In this document: positions 48,435 through 61,373 of the stretch, one piece after another
Position numbering within the stretch: position 1 is the stretch's first letter
Layout of the letters: each line of letters opens with the position of its first letter
Source of the DNA: Glebionis coronaria
Taxonomy: Eukaryota > Streptophyta > Magnoliopsida > Asterales > Asteraceae
Assembly (NCBI GenBank): GCA_025667525.1
Contig: CM046881.1
Span: 24,067,580-24,131,579, forward strand
Direction of reading: 5' to 3'
DNA: 64,000 nt
Notes under the pieces: model-generated
The model's database searches: none
What the model was told of the DNA's origin: nothing
What the model saw: only the letters and a program-made list of their open reading frames with translations
Position numbers and translations under genes: made by a program

Positions 48435-51294
48435 GCCATAGGGTCTCACTTAGACGTTTGCTTTTGGTTTTTCCTTGTTCAAGCACTTGTAAATCCCTTT
48501 TTCAGTTTTATGAAATTTGAGTTAAATGTGTTGAAGAAAGACCAAGTGCCATCTTATTATTTCTTGTTTATGTTTATTGTTTACTAAATTTGAATCAAAA
48601 ACCTGTTTTCAAAAGAGGAGTGTGCAAAAGTTTGCACATTTTCTTCATTTTCTTGATATTTTTCTAAGTTCTTGGTCTATCTTGGAATTCTTGGGTTATA
48701 TGGCTTATCATAGCATCCTAATTGAGTTGATTAATGTGTGGTGAGGCTTATAACTTGGGGATAATCAAGTGTGGAGGACAAGAGTTGCATCAATCAAGAA
48801 TTTTTCAAGTTTCTGATTTTATACTTGTGCTTCTAACCTTGTTGATTCTTAGCAGGATTTGTTGTGGAAGCTTGTGCTTGTTCTTGCTAGCACATAAGCA
48901 CAAAATCCGTGGGTGTGGATGTACATCCATGAGGTACACACCCTTAATCCTAAAATCTGAAAATATTTTGGATATTTGTGATATTTGAGTGTTGCCTTTG
49001 TTCTTGTGTATTTTGTGGCTTATACTTGCTTGAATCTGTTAATCTTACTTGTTATTGTGTTAATTGATGCTTGTGTGGTCTTAAATCTCACTTTTCCTTT
49101 GAAAAATTTGATTTTGAAAAGATAAAGGGGTGTTTGGGTCTACTTGTTTGTGATTACATCTTGGTATTGTGTTGTTAGAAGGTATTGTTTGTGCTTGGTA
49201 TATGATATATGCCTTGTTGAGAGTGTTTTGCTGCAAGTTTTTGGGTTTGAAACTTCAAATCAAACAATCTGCTATAACTTGGTGAATTTAACTGTTTTTG
49301 ACCTAAGATTTTGGTGAAATCTAGTATTTGTGCATGCTTAGGGTTGAAAGTTATTAAAACATCATTATTATAACTTATTTGATAGATATTGAGTGTTGAA
49401 TCTGGCTTATTGGTCAAATACATCAGCAAAGTGTAAAACTGCATGTGTTAGTGTTCATCAGTAACATTCATTGGCTTGAATCTTGCTTAATTCTTTGAAT
49501 CATTGCATGAAACCTGTTTAGACTTGCTTATTTGAGTTTAATATAGCTTGTGTATGCATTTGGTTGAATTTGGCTGGCTTATTTGTGCTAAAATTGCTTA
49601 TAAGTGCTCAACTGCTTATTTGTTCATGTCTGTGCAACATCTGGTGGTTTATTGATTAAACTGTATCAATTGGGTGTTTGTGATTGTGATATTTTGATTG
49701 TTCTTGACTCCTTTTGATCCAAAGATCATTTGGGTGCCTTTGTGTAAGCTGAATATCCAAAAAAGTCACTAAAGACAAAAAAGTCTAATAGTCAAGTAGT
49801 GGAAAAAGTTTCCACTGCTCAACACTCAAAACTAGCCCCTGCTAGTGTAAAATTGAACTCAGCTTATCTATAAGCTATTCTAGCTTATTCAGACTTGCAA
49901 CAACTTATTTTTTGTGATGGATCTTCATTATTTGCCCCATTTGAGTAGACTGGAGCTTATCAGACTTTGACTTTGACTTTTTGCTAGAAAACCAACTTAT
50001 TTGACTTTTACATAAGTGCTTATTTGCTTTTTCCAGCTTATTGAGTCAGCTTATTTGAAAACTCTTTGTTGATTTTGCTTAATTAAGTCATTTGAAAGCT
50101 ATAGAAACTTGAATCAGCACTTAGGGTGGCCTAGAACTCAAAAACGACTATTTTGTCGTTTTCTATAGATTGCTTATTGCATTTTCAGGCTTATTCCTTG
50201 GGCTTATTTCAAATTTCTTTTTGCAGAAGTCTTATTTAGGACAAAAGAAGCTTGTGTGTTTAATTTCAGCTTATGGCATTGGCTTATAGCTTAATGGGCC
50301 AAAAAGCCCCTTAAGAATAAGCTGCTTGGTATAAGCTAGCTTATTTCACACTTTCAGCTTTTGGGCCTTTGGAAAAAGTTGTTTAAAATCAAATTTTGAG
50401 TCAACCAGTGCTTTTTGGGCTTATTTTGAACACTTTTTTATATTGGGCCCAAATTTGGCCCAATAAGGTACTGTTTTGGGTTTAGCCCATTTTCTAGGCT
50501 CATTAAGGGTATTTAGGTAATTTCACTTTCATTTCTGAGTTATTTAGGTTAAATTAAGCTAGTTTGTAAGTTTTTAGAATTTTTTATGATTTTTGGATTT
50601 TTAATAATATTTGAATATTATCTTATTGTTAAAATTAAAAGTCTGATTTTCTAAGTTTTTATATTTTTCCTAGGTTCTAAACACTTAATTAGGAATTTTG
50701 TAACTTTCTAAATATTTTTAGAGTCTTTGAATTATTTTCTAGAATTAATTTAAGTTTTAATTGATTTTAGTAGTTTTTAATTGTTTAAAAAGTTTTAAAT
50801 TTTTGAAAAATACTTTTTAGCTTACTTGGGGTATTTTTGAGGTTTACAAACTTTAAGATCTTGTTTGGGACTTTTTAATAATTAATTTTGATTTTTAGGG
50901 CTTTAATTAGCATTAAAAAGTCATTATCTAATTAATTAAAAGGTTTTGGCAAGTTTGGATTTTTTGTAAACTCTTAGAATATTATTGTGGATTTTTAGGA
51001 ATTTTTAGGATAAAATTTTAAATTTAGTGTTTTTTACGGTTTTACGTGTACACCTTTTTCGACTTAGTTTAATCCGTCTTCATAACCGTCATTCTCTTCT
51101 AATCTCATTTCTACTTTTCTTTCTCACAAGTATAATCAGAAATTAATCCAAGTCATTACACAGATAACACACTAGCCTCCTTGAGAACGAACTCATTTTA
51201 GGGTCATTTGTACACGGTTTTCCTAAGTCGTTGTGCTTACCCTATTTTGGGTACTCTTTTCCTAAAGGGTATACAAAAACATCAAATATCATTT

Positions 51295-51312
51295 TGGCGC
51301 CGCTACCGGGGA
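51295..51312 (+). promoter_or_regulatory. Primer-binding site of Athila-2 (tRNA-Asp type)
   Basis: TGGCGCCGCTACCGGGGA, 16 of 18 matches to the recalled tRNA-Asp PBS, 3 bp after the LTR end. Confidence 0.78.
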
Positions 51313-52040
51313 GGCGTGTTGTGTTTTGATTGGAATTGTTGTTTTTATATACTAACCATAAATAGTATTTGTATTTGTAGCACTCTACTAATACGTATTA
51401 TCGGTTTTCGGTTTTTGTGTGAATACTATTACTATATTTTATACGTAGAACAATAAATTCAAAAGTACTCCAAATACGTGAGAAATCACAACCTTGACTT
51501 AGGAGGTCATTACCCAATCATTGTATTCGAATCTCAATCCAAAGAAAAAGGCAAAAATAGATAAATACTTTCGTGAAGCTCGATCTTGAAAAATACAAAC
51601 TATAAGGTGGGTATAAGGCGGATATTATAAAATATATCCTAAGGAAAAAGGCTCTTAAGTGCTTCGCGTCGTCTCGTTTCCCCGCTTGCTTGTGAGTATT
51701 TGATTTTGAGAGCTAATCGAGGGTTTTGCCGCACAAAGTATTACTAAGTATCATATATATTTTCTTGGTTTCCATTGATTAAACCCTCTTGAACGTTTTG
51801 GTGTTCCGCCAACGTTCTAATGTCATCGAAGGCGTTCACTTCACGTGATCGTTTTCATTCCTTGAGGCTTCTTTAATCAAGAGATTTGATTAAGGAGGAG
51901 ATTTGTAGATTTGTGTCTACTTAATACATTCACCAAAATCCAAAAAAGGTTAATACAATCAAAAACCACAAAAAAAATTGAAAAATACAAAACACCAAAA
52001 AGAATCTTCTTTGCTCGTCCCCTCGTTGTACGTGACGTTT
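51313..52040 (+). other. Untranslated leader of Athila-2
   Basis: Homologous to the Athila-1 leader. The block at about 51560-51770 (including AAGGCTCTTAAGTGCTTCGC and TCGTTTCCCCGCTTGCTTGT) differs from Athila-1 at few positions. It ends in an A-rich tract (51940-52010) before the gag ATG. Confidence 0.6.
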
Positions 52041-52423
52041 ATGCTAACTCGTAATCAAGCAAGACGTGCACGTAAACGAAAGAACAAAACTCCCACTCCC
52101 AATCTTTCTAGTGAGGAGTCTCCTATTGACGAACCCATTGTAAGAGAAGCACCAACCATGGGGAATCGAACTATGATGGAGTTACTTCAAGCACCCACCG
52201 AGGGTTATGGAGAGGCTATTGTGATTCCCGCTATCCTTGCGGAGAATTTTGAGGTGAAAACGGGTTTGTTGTCGATGATCCAAAACAACAAATTCCGTGG
52301 TGATGAGAAGGACAATCCACACAACCATATCCGCCAATTCAATCGTCTTACCGCCACTTGCAAGTTTAAGGATGTCTCGAATGACTCGATTAAGATGATG
52401 CTTTTTCCGTATTCCTTAGCGGG
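52041..52423 (+). CDS. gag: Gag of Athila-2, N-terminal part, interrupted by Tekay-2
   Basis: Starts at ATG 52041 (MLTRNQARRARKRKNK), the same context as Athila-1 (CGTGACGTTT before the ATG). It is open for 127 codons: TMMELLQAPTEGYGEAIV, IPAILAENFEVKTGLLSMI, FNRLTATCKFKDVSNDSIKM, LFPYSLAG. It is disrupted after LAG by the LTR end TGTAACA at 52424. There is no stop before the insertion, unlike Athila-1, so Athila-2 is the younger or better preserved. Residues after LAG on this strand are LTR sequence and not Gag. Confidence 0.85.
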
Positions 52424-55400
52424 TGTAACACTCTCATTTTTCGTATCGGTACAGCGGAAGGGTCTTTTAGAGTGTTACGGGATAGCACAATAACTCCAAT
52501 CATAGACAACACATAAAAATGGTTGTTCAAGGTTTAACATACATTCATTCGATAAAAAGTTTCAGAGTGTACAACAGGTCCCAAATTATACAGGTCATTA
52601 AGTTTACAAAACATAGATCGAATGAACATTTTTAATATTATGTGGGCCATCAGATTCGATCTCCATCCGGATTACCTTCAAGCACCTGAGATAAAAACAT
52701 GCAAAAATCATATCAACGAATGCCGAGTGAATTCATAGAGTTTAATAAAAACCATTATATAAAACAATCATTTAATATCAGAACACAAGTATAATATCGG
52801 AAGTAAGTCCTCATATTGCTAGTCAGCCAATATATAAATCAAGCATACATCTTAAACCGTCCATGAGACCATAGTCCCTATATTACCATGATAGGTAATG
52901 TATTCATCGTTAATAGCGTCGTTATTATGTATAGGATACATTTTTATTTGGATTAGGATTATTATTAGCCGCATGACATTGTTACCTTACTATGAACACA
53001 GCGGGCCGCGAACCCGACAAACAATTTGCCCATCTAAGTTAGCGTGTCGTCACAAAATTCACGCTATGGAATCTTCTCATACATAAATTCGCTTACCAAT
53101 CAATGTGGTACGACGGGGATCAACCGTCAAGGCGCGAACTGGGGTGATCGTCCCCAAATAGTACTATCAAATACATAAGCGTCTACCAAATCCCGGTAGT
53201 TCACAATTCATGCTAATGGAACTTTAAGTGACATAACCTAACTACTAATAATCCTTTTAGTCTCGTTTATAGGGTCATAGCATCATTCGGGTCCATATCA
53301 TTAAGCATACAATCGAGACTACATGTGTTCTATTTTTATAAAATCTAGCATGTTATCTCCCTCGCGGGTTTACAAATCATTTTATAAAACATTTAAAAGA
53401 GTGCGAGGCTATGAACTCACGTTGTTAATGAAAGGCGGATTATCGGCTACAGGCGTGCTTCGGTCACAGAAACCTATATAAATAATAATCGGTCTTAGAC
53501 TTTGTCCAGTGACTTTTATCAAAATAACAATATACATATGATGATTTTGTACATATGATGATGATCAAGTGGGTTTATACATCCTTGTTTACTTGTTTTA
53601 GTGTTTACGTTTTTGGTAACGTTTTACTAGTTTGCTAGTTTTAACTATTTACACGTTTTAAGTCCAATAAGCTTAGTATAAGTTCTTTAACTTGTTTTAA
53701 TCCATTTTATACCTATATTATCAGTATATATACTTTCTATGTTGGGACCAAATGGGTTAAGCCCAATAAGTTCTTTTTTACAAGTATTTATCTTATTTAG
53801 TCCAATTATTAGTCCAATATGTTTAGTTAGCTCGTTAATGTCCGTATTTCTTATAGTTTGGGTTTTATCGGTTTTTACTTGTATTAGTTACTTATACATC
53901 AGTATATGACTTTTACAAACTTTACATTAGACGGGTTTGATCGTCTAAGTTTTATTTTGCGAAAAACGTTAATTTTACGGGGATAGCCGAAAAAGTCGTA
54001 AAAATCAATTTATAGTTTTTATTACTTATAAATATTATTTCACTACCATTTATATAATTTATCCATTTAATTAACCTTTTATATATTTATATAAATAAGT
54101 TTTATAAGTTAGTGGGTTTTTATTTTTACATTTTATACAATAAAATGTGAGTGCTTATATAATAATAATAAACATTAATTCTTAAAATCTGATTTTTATC
54201 TTCATGTTCACCATTTTTACCATATCTAGAGTTCTATAATGAATTAGAAGCTCATTTTTGGGTGACATGTTCTTCATATTATGTGTTACATTTAACTTAG
54301 TTATAGTTACTGCTCATTTTAAGTTTATCATGCCTTAACAGTCCCTACAAAACTGCTTATTCAGATTAGACCACCTAACTTGTTTTGATCATATCTCACT
54401 CATTATATTGATTCCATTGCATGACCAACTCTCACATGTGTATAACATCTTGTACTTACTGTAAATGGATCATACCATGCAATTTTATCAGTTCATGTTT
54501 TAGTTATATACTATTTTTATACAGCCAACTAAATAATCAAGATTTTAGCCTCATTTCTTATAGTTATTAACCTTTTTAAGCATATCTATCAACACTTGAT
54601 CCCCACACAACATTTTTATCATCATATATACATCATATACATATACAAAATGAAAGAAAATACATTTGTTCTTTACAAAATAACAAGAGAAAAAATGGAG
54701 AGGATGATCTTCTTTACCAACCAAGTGTATTTCTTGTTTTTGGAAGACAAGAACTTGATGAATACAACAAGTAACTCCAAGAACATCGAATATCAAGAAC
54801 ATATGTTGGGAAATCAGCCCTAAGACACAAGAAAATCACCTCCAATGATGTTAATATGGCCACCAAATGATCAAGGCTTCAAGATAACTCCTTAATAGAG
54901 CTAGTAAACATGTGTTTCATGGCTAGAAAAGATCAAAAGGGGTGTGTGTTGCTTCAAAGTGGACGGCATAGGGAGGGTATTTGAGAGAGTTTTATGTTGA
55001 TTTGCATGTAAGGAAATGGTGAAGTGAAAACTAGTTGCTAGTTTTGTGTTTAGTGGGGTGGAAGTAAGCTTAAAGAGTAAGCTAAGCTTACACTTGTAGT
55101 AAGCTAGCTAACATGATGCCACCTCTATGGTGTGGTGTCATGTGTGCCGTCCAACATAGATAGTGGGGTGGGACAATGTATTTTGTCCCATCTCACTAGT
55201 TTACGGGTATTTCTCGATTCTAGTTTTCTCGATTTGCGTGCCCTCGGGTCGTTTTACGAAAAACGTTTTTATAAATTATGAATCAACGTCACAAAACGAA
55301 TCCAATAAAAATTGTCTCATCAAAAACGGAGTTCAAAAACATAAATACGTAATCCTAAGGTTTCCGGTTTAGTCGTAAAAGACGCTAAATTATGCACGTA

Positions 55401-55509
55401 AGCCCAAATTTAAATCCGTAAATTGTGAGTTCGTCAACCAACACAAAAATAAGTTTCAAAATATTATACGAGAAAATATTTCACTACCTGAAAATGTTAG
55501 ATTGTCACA
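52424..55509 (-). repeat. 3' LTR of Tekay-2 (3086 bp)
   Basis: On the plus strand it runs from TGTAACACTC to GATTGTCACA; read with the element it is TGTGACA...TGTTACA, proper near-inverted ends. It interrupts the gag of Athila-2 on the left and is preceded (in element sense) by the PPT. An 83-codon antisense frame at 54551-54802 is shared with the other LTR simply because the LTRs are duplicates. Confidence 0.9.
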
Positions 55510-55528
55510 GCTTTTCCTCCTAAAAGGG
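55510..55528 (-). promoter_or_regulatory. Polypurine tract of Tekay-2
   Basis: On the minus strand CCCTTTTAGGAGGAAAAGC immediately precedes the LTR start TGTGACAATC. It lies 22 bp after the terminal stop of pol. Confidence 0.75.
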
Positions 55529-55550
55529 ATCAACGTCCTCGTGATCGATT

Positions 55551-58500
55551 TCATTTGGATGTCCGTTTCTTATTGAAATCGAAGAGGTGCCGATATTTCT
55601 TCCACATTTCATCCTCTCGTTCCCAAGTATACTCCGGTCCATGCTTTGAATTCCATCAGATCTTGACAATAGGTATCCGACTTTGTTTCAGTTGTTTTAC
55701 CTCACGGTCCATAACTTCTATGGGCTCTTCGATAAAATGCAACTTCCCATCTATTCGAACCTTACCTAACGGAATTTTCTCATCACTCACTGCTAGACAT
55801 TTCTTCAGATTAGATACATGGGATGTGTTGTGAACACCATGAAGTTCTGGGGGTAACTCTAGTTTGTAAGCCACCGGACCTACTCTAGATAAAATCTTAA
55901 AGGGTCTAATATAACGGGGATTCAATTTCCCTCGTTTTCCAAATCTTATAACGCCTTTCCATGGCGATACTTTCAACATTACTCGGTCACCCACTTTAAA
56001 CTCCATTGGCTACCGCCGCACATCCGCGTAACTTTTCTGTCTACTACGGGCAGTCAACAACCTATTCTTAATCTGAACTATCATCTCCGTAGTCTCCCAG
56101 ATCAATTCCGGTCCCGTGAGTTGGGTATCCCCAACTTCACTCCAACATACAGGAGATCTACACTTCCTACCATACAAAGCTTCAAACGGTGCAGCCTTAA
56201 TACTAGAATGGTAACTATTGTTATACAAAAACTCTGCTAACGACAAATGTTTATCCCAATTCTTACCAAAGTCTAACACACAAGCTCTTAACATATCTTC
56301 TAGTGTTTGTATCGTCCTTTCACTCTGCCCATCAGTCTGGGGGTGATAAGCAGTGCTCATGTCGAGATTCGTTCCCAAAGATCTTTGGAGAGATTTCCAA
56401 AAATTCGATGCGAATCTAGGATCTCGATCTGAAATGATCGATACAGGCACTCCATGTTTGCATACAACATTATCAAGGTATATACGAGTCAGCTTCTCCA
56501 GTGAGAACTGCTCTTTAACCGGAATGAAGTGTGCTGATTTGGTCAGTCTATCGACAATAACCCAAATCGAGTTGTTTCCAGATGATGTTCTAGGAAGCTT
56601 GGTGATAAACTCCATCGTAATTCGCTCCCACTTCCATTCAGGAATCTTTGGTTGTTGAAGTAGTGCTGATGGCTTTTGATGTTCAGCTTTAACTCTAGCA
56701 CAAGTCAAGCATTGAAGAACATACATAGCTATGTCAGCTTTCATATTTGGCCACCAGTACAACTTCTTCAAATCATGGTACATCTTATCAGATCCCGGAT
56801 GAATGGAATACTTAGATTTATGGGATTCTAACATAATCAAATCTCTTAAGCCTCCAAACTTAGGTATCCACATACGACCTCTTAAGCATTTCACTCCATC
56901 AACTCTAACCTCTAAAGGATCTCCTTCTCCTCGGAACCCTTCATTAACAAAATTCTCCTTCTTACAAGCTTCTATTTGCGCATTTCTAATTTGCTCAGGC
57001 AAATTATTGTGCACGGTCAATACTAGAGAACGCACCCTGATAGGCTCTCTATCTTTCCTACTTAACGCATCGGCAACAACATTGGCTTTTCCTGGGTGAT
57101 ATTTTATATCACAATCATAATCACTTAACAACTCTATCCATCTTCGTTGCCTCATGTTCAATTCCTTCTGGTCGAGAATATACTGTAGGCTTTTGTGATC
57201 GGTGAATACCGTACACTTGGTGCCATACAGATAATGTCTCCACAACCTAAGAGCAAAGACTACAGCTCCTAACTCAAGATCATGAGTAGTATAATTCTCC
57301 TCACTCTTCCTTAATTGCCTAGAAGCATAAGCTATCACTTTCTCTCGCTGCATCAAAACAGCTCCATAGCCTCTAAGAGATGCATCACAATACACTACAA
57401 AATCTTCACTCCCGTCGGGTAATGATAAGATTGGCGCACTACATAATTTTTGCTTCAATGTCTGAAATGCTCCATCTTCATCACTTCCCCAAACGAAAAT
57501 TTTATTCTTCTGGGTAAGCTTAGTCAAGGGTTTAGCTATCAAAGAAAATTCTTTAATAAATCGCCTATAATAGCCAGCCAATCCTAAGAACTGTCGCACT
57601 TCCGTTGGCGTTGTCGGTGTAGACCAATTCTTAATAGCTTCAACCTTTGCAGGATCAACATGAATTCTATCTTTGTTAATCACATGACCAAGAAATTGCA
57701 CAGAATCTAACTAGAAATCACACTTCGAAAACTTAGCATACAACTTTTCATCCTTCAACAAGTTCAAAACAATCCTCAAATGTTATGTATGTTCATCTTC
57801 ATTCTTAGAATAGATTAGAATATCGTCAATAAACACAATCACATATTTATCCAAGTAGGGCTTGCACACTCGATTCATTAAATCCATGAAAATCGCAGGT
57901 GCGTTAGTTAACACAAATGGCATTACTTGAAATTCATAGTGTCCATAACGAGTTCTTAATGCAGTTATAGGAATATCTTCTTCACGGACGCGAAGTTGGT
58001 GATATCCTGACCGCAAATCTATCTTAGAATACATACTAGATCCTTGCATTTGATCAAACAAATCATCAATCCTAGGTAAAGGATATCGATTTTTAATTGT
58101 CAACTTATTCAGTTCCCTATAATCAATGCACATACGAAAAGATCCATCCTTCTTCTTAACGAACAAGACTGGAGCTCCCCAAGGCGACGAGCTCGGTCGA
58201 ATAAAACCTTTATCAGACAACTCCTTAAGTTGCTCAGATAACTCCTTTAATTCAGAAGGGGCTAATCGGTAAGGCGCACGTGCCACCGGTGCAGCACCAG
58301 GAATTAAATCGATTTGAAACTCTACTTGCCTTATCGGTGGAAGTCTGGGTAAATCTTTAGGAAATACCTCAGGAAATTCACAAATAATAGGTACATCTTC
58401 CAATCGTTTCTCCCTAGACTCATTCCCGGTCACTTGAGCTAAGAATAACTCACAACCGTTCCTGATGTACTTTTGGACTTTAATACATGAAACGATTTTT

Positions 58501-60074
58501 AAACGGGATTCACCTCGACTACCATCAATTACTAACGTCCTATTCCTAAGAGGAATCTTAACTTTCTTCTCTCCACATAAAATAGTAGCATTATTCAACG
58601 ACAACCAATCCATACCAATAATAATATCAAAACTACCTAATTCTATCAACATCAAGTCAGTCGGAAAGGAATGGTTCAAGAGATTTAGAGAGCATCCTTC
58701 TACTAGCTTATTAGTTTTCACTAATTTACCATTAGCCAATTCCACCTCGTAACTGGTACTTATCTCAACAGGTTCAATATCAATAAGGGCACTAAATTTA
58801 GTGGATACAAAGCTCCTATCAGCACCCGAATCGAATAAAGCAACAGCATAATGATTGTTGAGTAAAAACGTACCAGTAACGACATTCGGATCCTCTTTCT
58901 TCACCTCAATTGTTCCAAGTTGGTAGATACCACCCTGGGGGTTTCTTCCAGGTACAATCGCTTTCAACTTGGGGCATTCCGATTTCCTATGACCTTCTTC
59001 ATTACAGTTGAAGCAAATGGTTCCCTTCTTACACCTTTCAACCTTGTGTCCAAGCTTTCCGCAATTTCGACACTTCCAGCAGTCACCAACATGCCTCTTG
59101 TTGCCACACTTAGGACATCTATCATCGTTGTGCGGTGCATTGTTGGTAAGAGCATTTGCATTCCCCTTTCTCTGGTTCTGACGGCGATTGAAATTCTTCC
59201 TATTATCACCTCTATCTACACGATCACCGTCTCCCTTTCTTTTCTCACCTACACGGGCTTCATCTTCCCTATCCTGAATTATCTGTCCAATGAGTTGGTA
59301 AGCCATTCGAACAGCATCATCAATGGTCAGTGGTTTAGATGATGTCACGTCCCCCCAGATATTCCTGGTCAACCCTTTAACATATTGCTCAATTCGGATC
59401 TCTTCGGGTTCAACCAATCGAGGAGATAGCAAGGCCAACTCATGGAATTGGTTCGTGTAACTATCAATGTCCACACCTTTCATTCTCAAATGAATCAACT
59501 CTTTTTCTAACCTAATGATCACACTACTAGGACAAAACTCCAAAGTCATCCACTTCTTAATTTCAGCCCAAGGAGTAGCATTAGCAGCATCAAGACCCAT
59601 GAAAGCAATTCTCCCGTTCCACCAAGTCAACGCACGACCTTTAAGAGTAGCCATAGCAAAAGTCACCTTATCTTCCTCCTTACACTTACTAATCCGAAAC
59701 ACCGATTCAATCTTCTCAATCCACTGGCTTAATCCTACAGCACCTTCAGTTCCATTAAAAGGTAGAGGTTCACACTTCATGAACGTCACATAAGTACAGC
59801 CACCAACTTTAGGTGCATTAGTTCCAAGTCCTCCTACATTTCCTCCAGCATTAGCATTCACATTATTAGCATTCACATTCACATTAGTACCGCCAATTCC
59901 ACTACCGCCAGCTCCACTACCGCCAGCTCCACTATCGCCAGCTCCACTACCGCCAGCTCCACTACCGCCAGCTTCATTTCTAGCATTTGCCATAAATTCA
60001 GTCATAGATGCGGTAACTTGCTCTGTAATAATCCTACGTACATCATCCTCAGTCATAGCCTTCTTGGGCGGCAT
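55551..60074 (-). pseudogene. gag-pol: Gag-Pol of Tekay-2, one frame with four in-frame stops
   Basis: Starts at ATG 60074 ([19 protein letters not shown]) and keeps one frame to the TGA at 55553-55551 with no indel. Stops: 57785 (TAA), 57713 (TAG, at a conserved Trp), 56012 (TAG) and 55658 (TGA, at an Arg of the chromodomain). Domains in segment 1: Gly/Ser-rich repeat (35-61), Gag capsid (about 105-240), zinc knuckles 335-348 and 354-367 plus a degenerate one at 320-332, protease LFDSGAD (413-419), RT to FIDD (748-751). Segment 2 (from 57701): RNase H (Asp 106), integrase zinc region, then TMEFITKL where Tekay-1 has TMDF, so the first catalytic Asp is Glu (residue 364). RT has MPFVLTNAP against MPFGLTNAP in Tekay-1. 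Confidence 0.92.
59890..59975 (-). repeat. 15-bp tandem repeat coding GGSGA in Tekay-2 gag
   Basis: About five copies of a 15-bp unit (GCCGCCAGCTCCACT on the plus strand) near the Gag N-terminus encode Gly-Gly-Ser-Gly-Ala, with one Asp and one Ile variant. Absent from Tekay-1 gag. Confidence 0.85.
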
Positions 60075-60362
60075 AGTTCTATAATTTCACAATTTCAAAG
60101 TATTAAGCATTCATCCAACAAAGGATTCATATAATATGGATTGAATTCATAATCAAGATACAAATAAGGCACAATATGGAATTCAAGACAAGATACATAT
60201 TTCATTCGATCTGAAACAAAAGTATTGTTTAGTACATCCCATATCAAAGTTCTAGCACTATATACACTCAAAATTCGTGCCAAGTCTACTACTAACAAGT
60301 CGGTTCAGTCAAAGCTACAAAAGCACAAAAGATACAAAGGTCACTACTAAATACAGACTGGT
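60075..60362 (-). other. Spacer between ORF0 and gag of Tekay-2
   Basis: 288 bp, AT-rich, no motif seen. Comparable to the 264-bp spacer of Tekay-1. Confidence 0.5.
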
Positions 60363-61373
60363 CTACTGAGAACCGTTAGATGGTCCATCATCCATCGTCT
60401 TCTGAATCTTCGTCGGACGATCACTAGACACATCTTCAACTGGGCGCTTACGGATTACTCCTCTTTCAACCATGTCAGCATAAAATCTACTGTTCCAACC
60501 CACAGATATATTCAACTCCTTTTCAGCTTTCTCACGCATCGCATGAGCTACATTCAACTGAATCTCCATAGAATTCACCTTTCTCTTCATAGCAGCATAC
60601 TCACAACTTTCTAACACTGATAACCTCCTAAAAGCCTCATTCAAACCACGTTCTACATCACTCAAATCCAAACTAAGCAATTTCTGCTCTTTCTCGCCAA
60701 CCTTAGCCTTCGACTCCAAATAAGCAACCTGAGTCTGAACAACACCTAATCCAACCTCTGTCACACAACTCTTAACACGGGAAGCATCTAGATCACGTCT
60801 CAAGGCCCATGGTGCAAGACCATCAATATGAGTAGCCTCTCGAGCACTAGACGACTCTCCTATCTCACATCTACGAGTAGCAATACCATCCGTACCGTCA
60901 GGTGCATCATCATCCTCATCCTCCTCTGATTCAGAATCAAATTCAGATGATTCAGACATTTCATCCCTAGGTAACTCAACCTCAGAATCAGACAAATAAA
61001 CTGGTGAGGGCAAAGGCTCGCCCTCTGGAACATCATAAGGATAAATAATCTCGGCTTCCTCATCATCATCGACCTCAACATCTATACCTACATCCTCCTC
61101 AACATCCTCGTTGTCAATCTCATCATCTAAATTATCTCACCCAATCTCATCATCATTCTCTATATCAACATTCTCAATCTCATTCTCTACCAAGTCAACC
61201 TGAGGGGCAATCTGATCTCCTAGTCCTAACTAGGGCTCGGGATCCTCAAATGGTTCCTCCTCATCATCCATATCATAATCTACTAAGTCTAAATAAGGAT
61301 CATCATCTACATTAGGTTCGGGAATAGCATGGTTTCCTACAGGAATATTAAGGTCAGCCATGACAGTCTGCAT
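60363..61373 (-). pseudogene. Pre-gag ORF0 of Tekay-2, acidic plus coiled-coil protein, two in-frame stops
   Basis: Reading from ATG 61373 (MQTVMADLNIPVG) to TAG 60363 gives 336 codons in one frame, with stops at 61232 (TAG) and 61139 (TGA, where TGG is a likely ancestor). The uninterrupted part starts at 61013. The N-terminal half is strongly acidic (runs of D and E, e.g. SESEEDEDDDAPDGTDG). The middle and C-terminal part is helical with coiled-coil character (AMKRKVNSMEIQLNVAHAMR), ending with a basic patch (GVIRKRPVEDVSSDRPTKIQ) that could be a nuclear localisation signal. No enzyme motif. It shares position, but no obvious sequence, with ORF0 of Tekay-1. Function unknown. Confidence 0.55.

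Larger units (their letters stand above)
47077..51291 (+). repeat. 5' LTR of Athila-2 (4.2 kb)
   Basis: Starts TGATGAGACTGC and ends ATATCA before TTTTGGCGCC. It has the same internal order as the Athila-1 LTR: terminal hairpin (GATGAGACT/AGTCTCATC), 'TTGGTCCCT' repeats (47375-47720), TATA box, GCTTATT-rich region (about 49550-50330), AT-rich block (about 50560-51040). It is about 480 bp longer than the Athila-1 LTR, mostly upstream of the TATA box. Confidence 0.85.
47077..52423 (+). mobile_element. Athila-2: Athila-lineage element nested in the gag of Athila-1, left part
   Basis: LTR (47077-51291), PBS, leader, and gag open to 52423, where Tekay-2 interrupts it. The expected target duplication left of the LTR is CTCAT (47072-47076). 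The remainder is predicted beyond the right edge. Confidence 0.78.

Noticed and set aside
41626..51291. 41626-45362 and 47077-51291 as the two LTRs of one Athila element
   Set aside because: They differ too much (about 20-25% plus a 480-bp length difference), and the second is followed by its own PBS, leader and gag rather than preceded by a PPT.
52898..53086. Plus-strand frame with GPRTRQTICPSKLACRHK, repeated at 62117-62314
   Set aside because: LTR sequence again; opposite to element sense and without a plausible start.
54551..54802. 83-codon minus-strand frame, present again at 63528-63779
   Set aside because: Both lie at the same place in the two LTRs of Tekay-2; the duplication is of the LTR, and no domain is recognisable.
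58920..59342. 140-codon plus-strand frame
   Set aside because: Antisense shadow of the zinc-knuckle region of Tekay-2 Gag.
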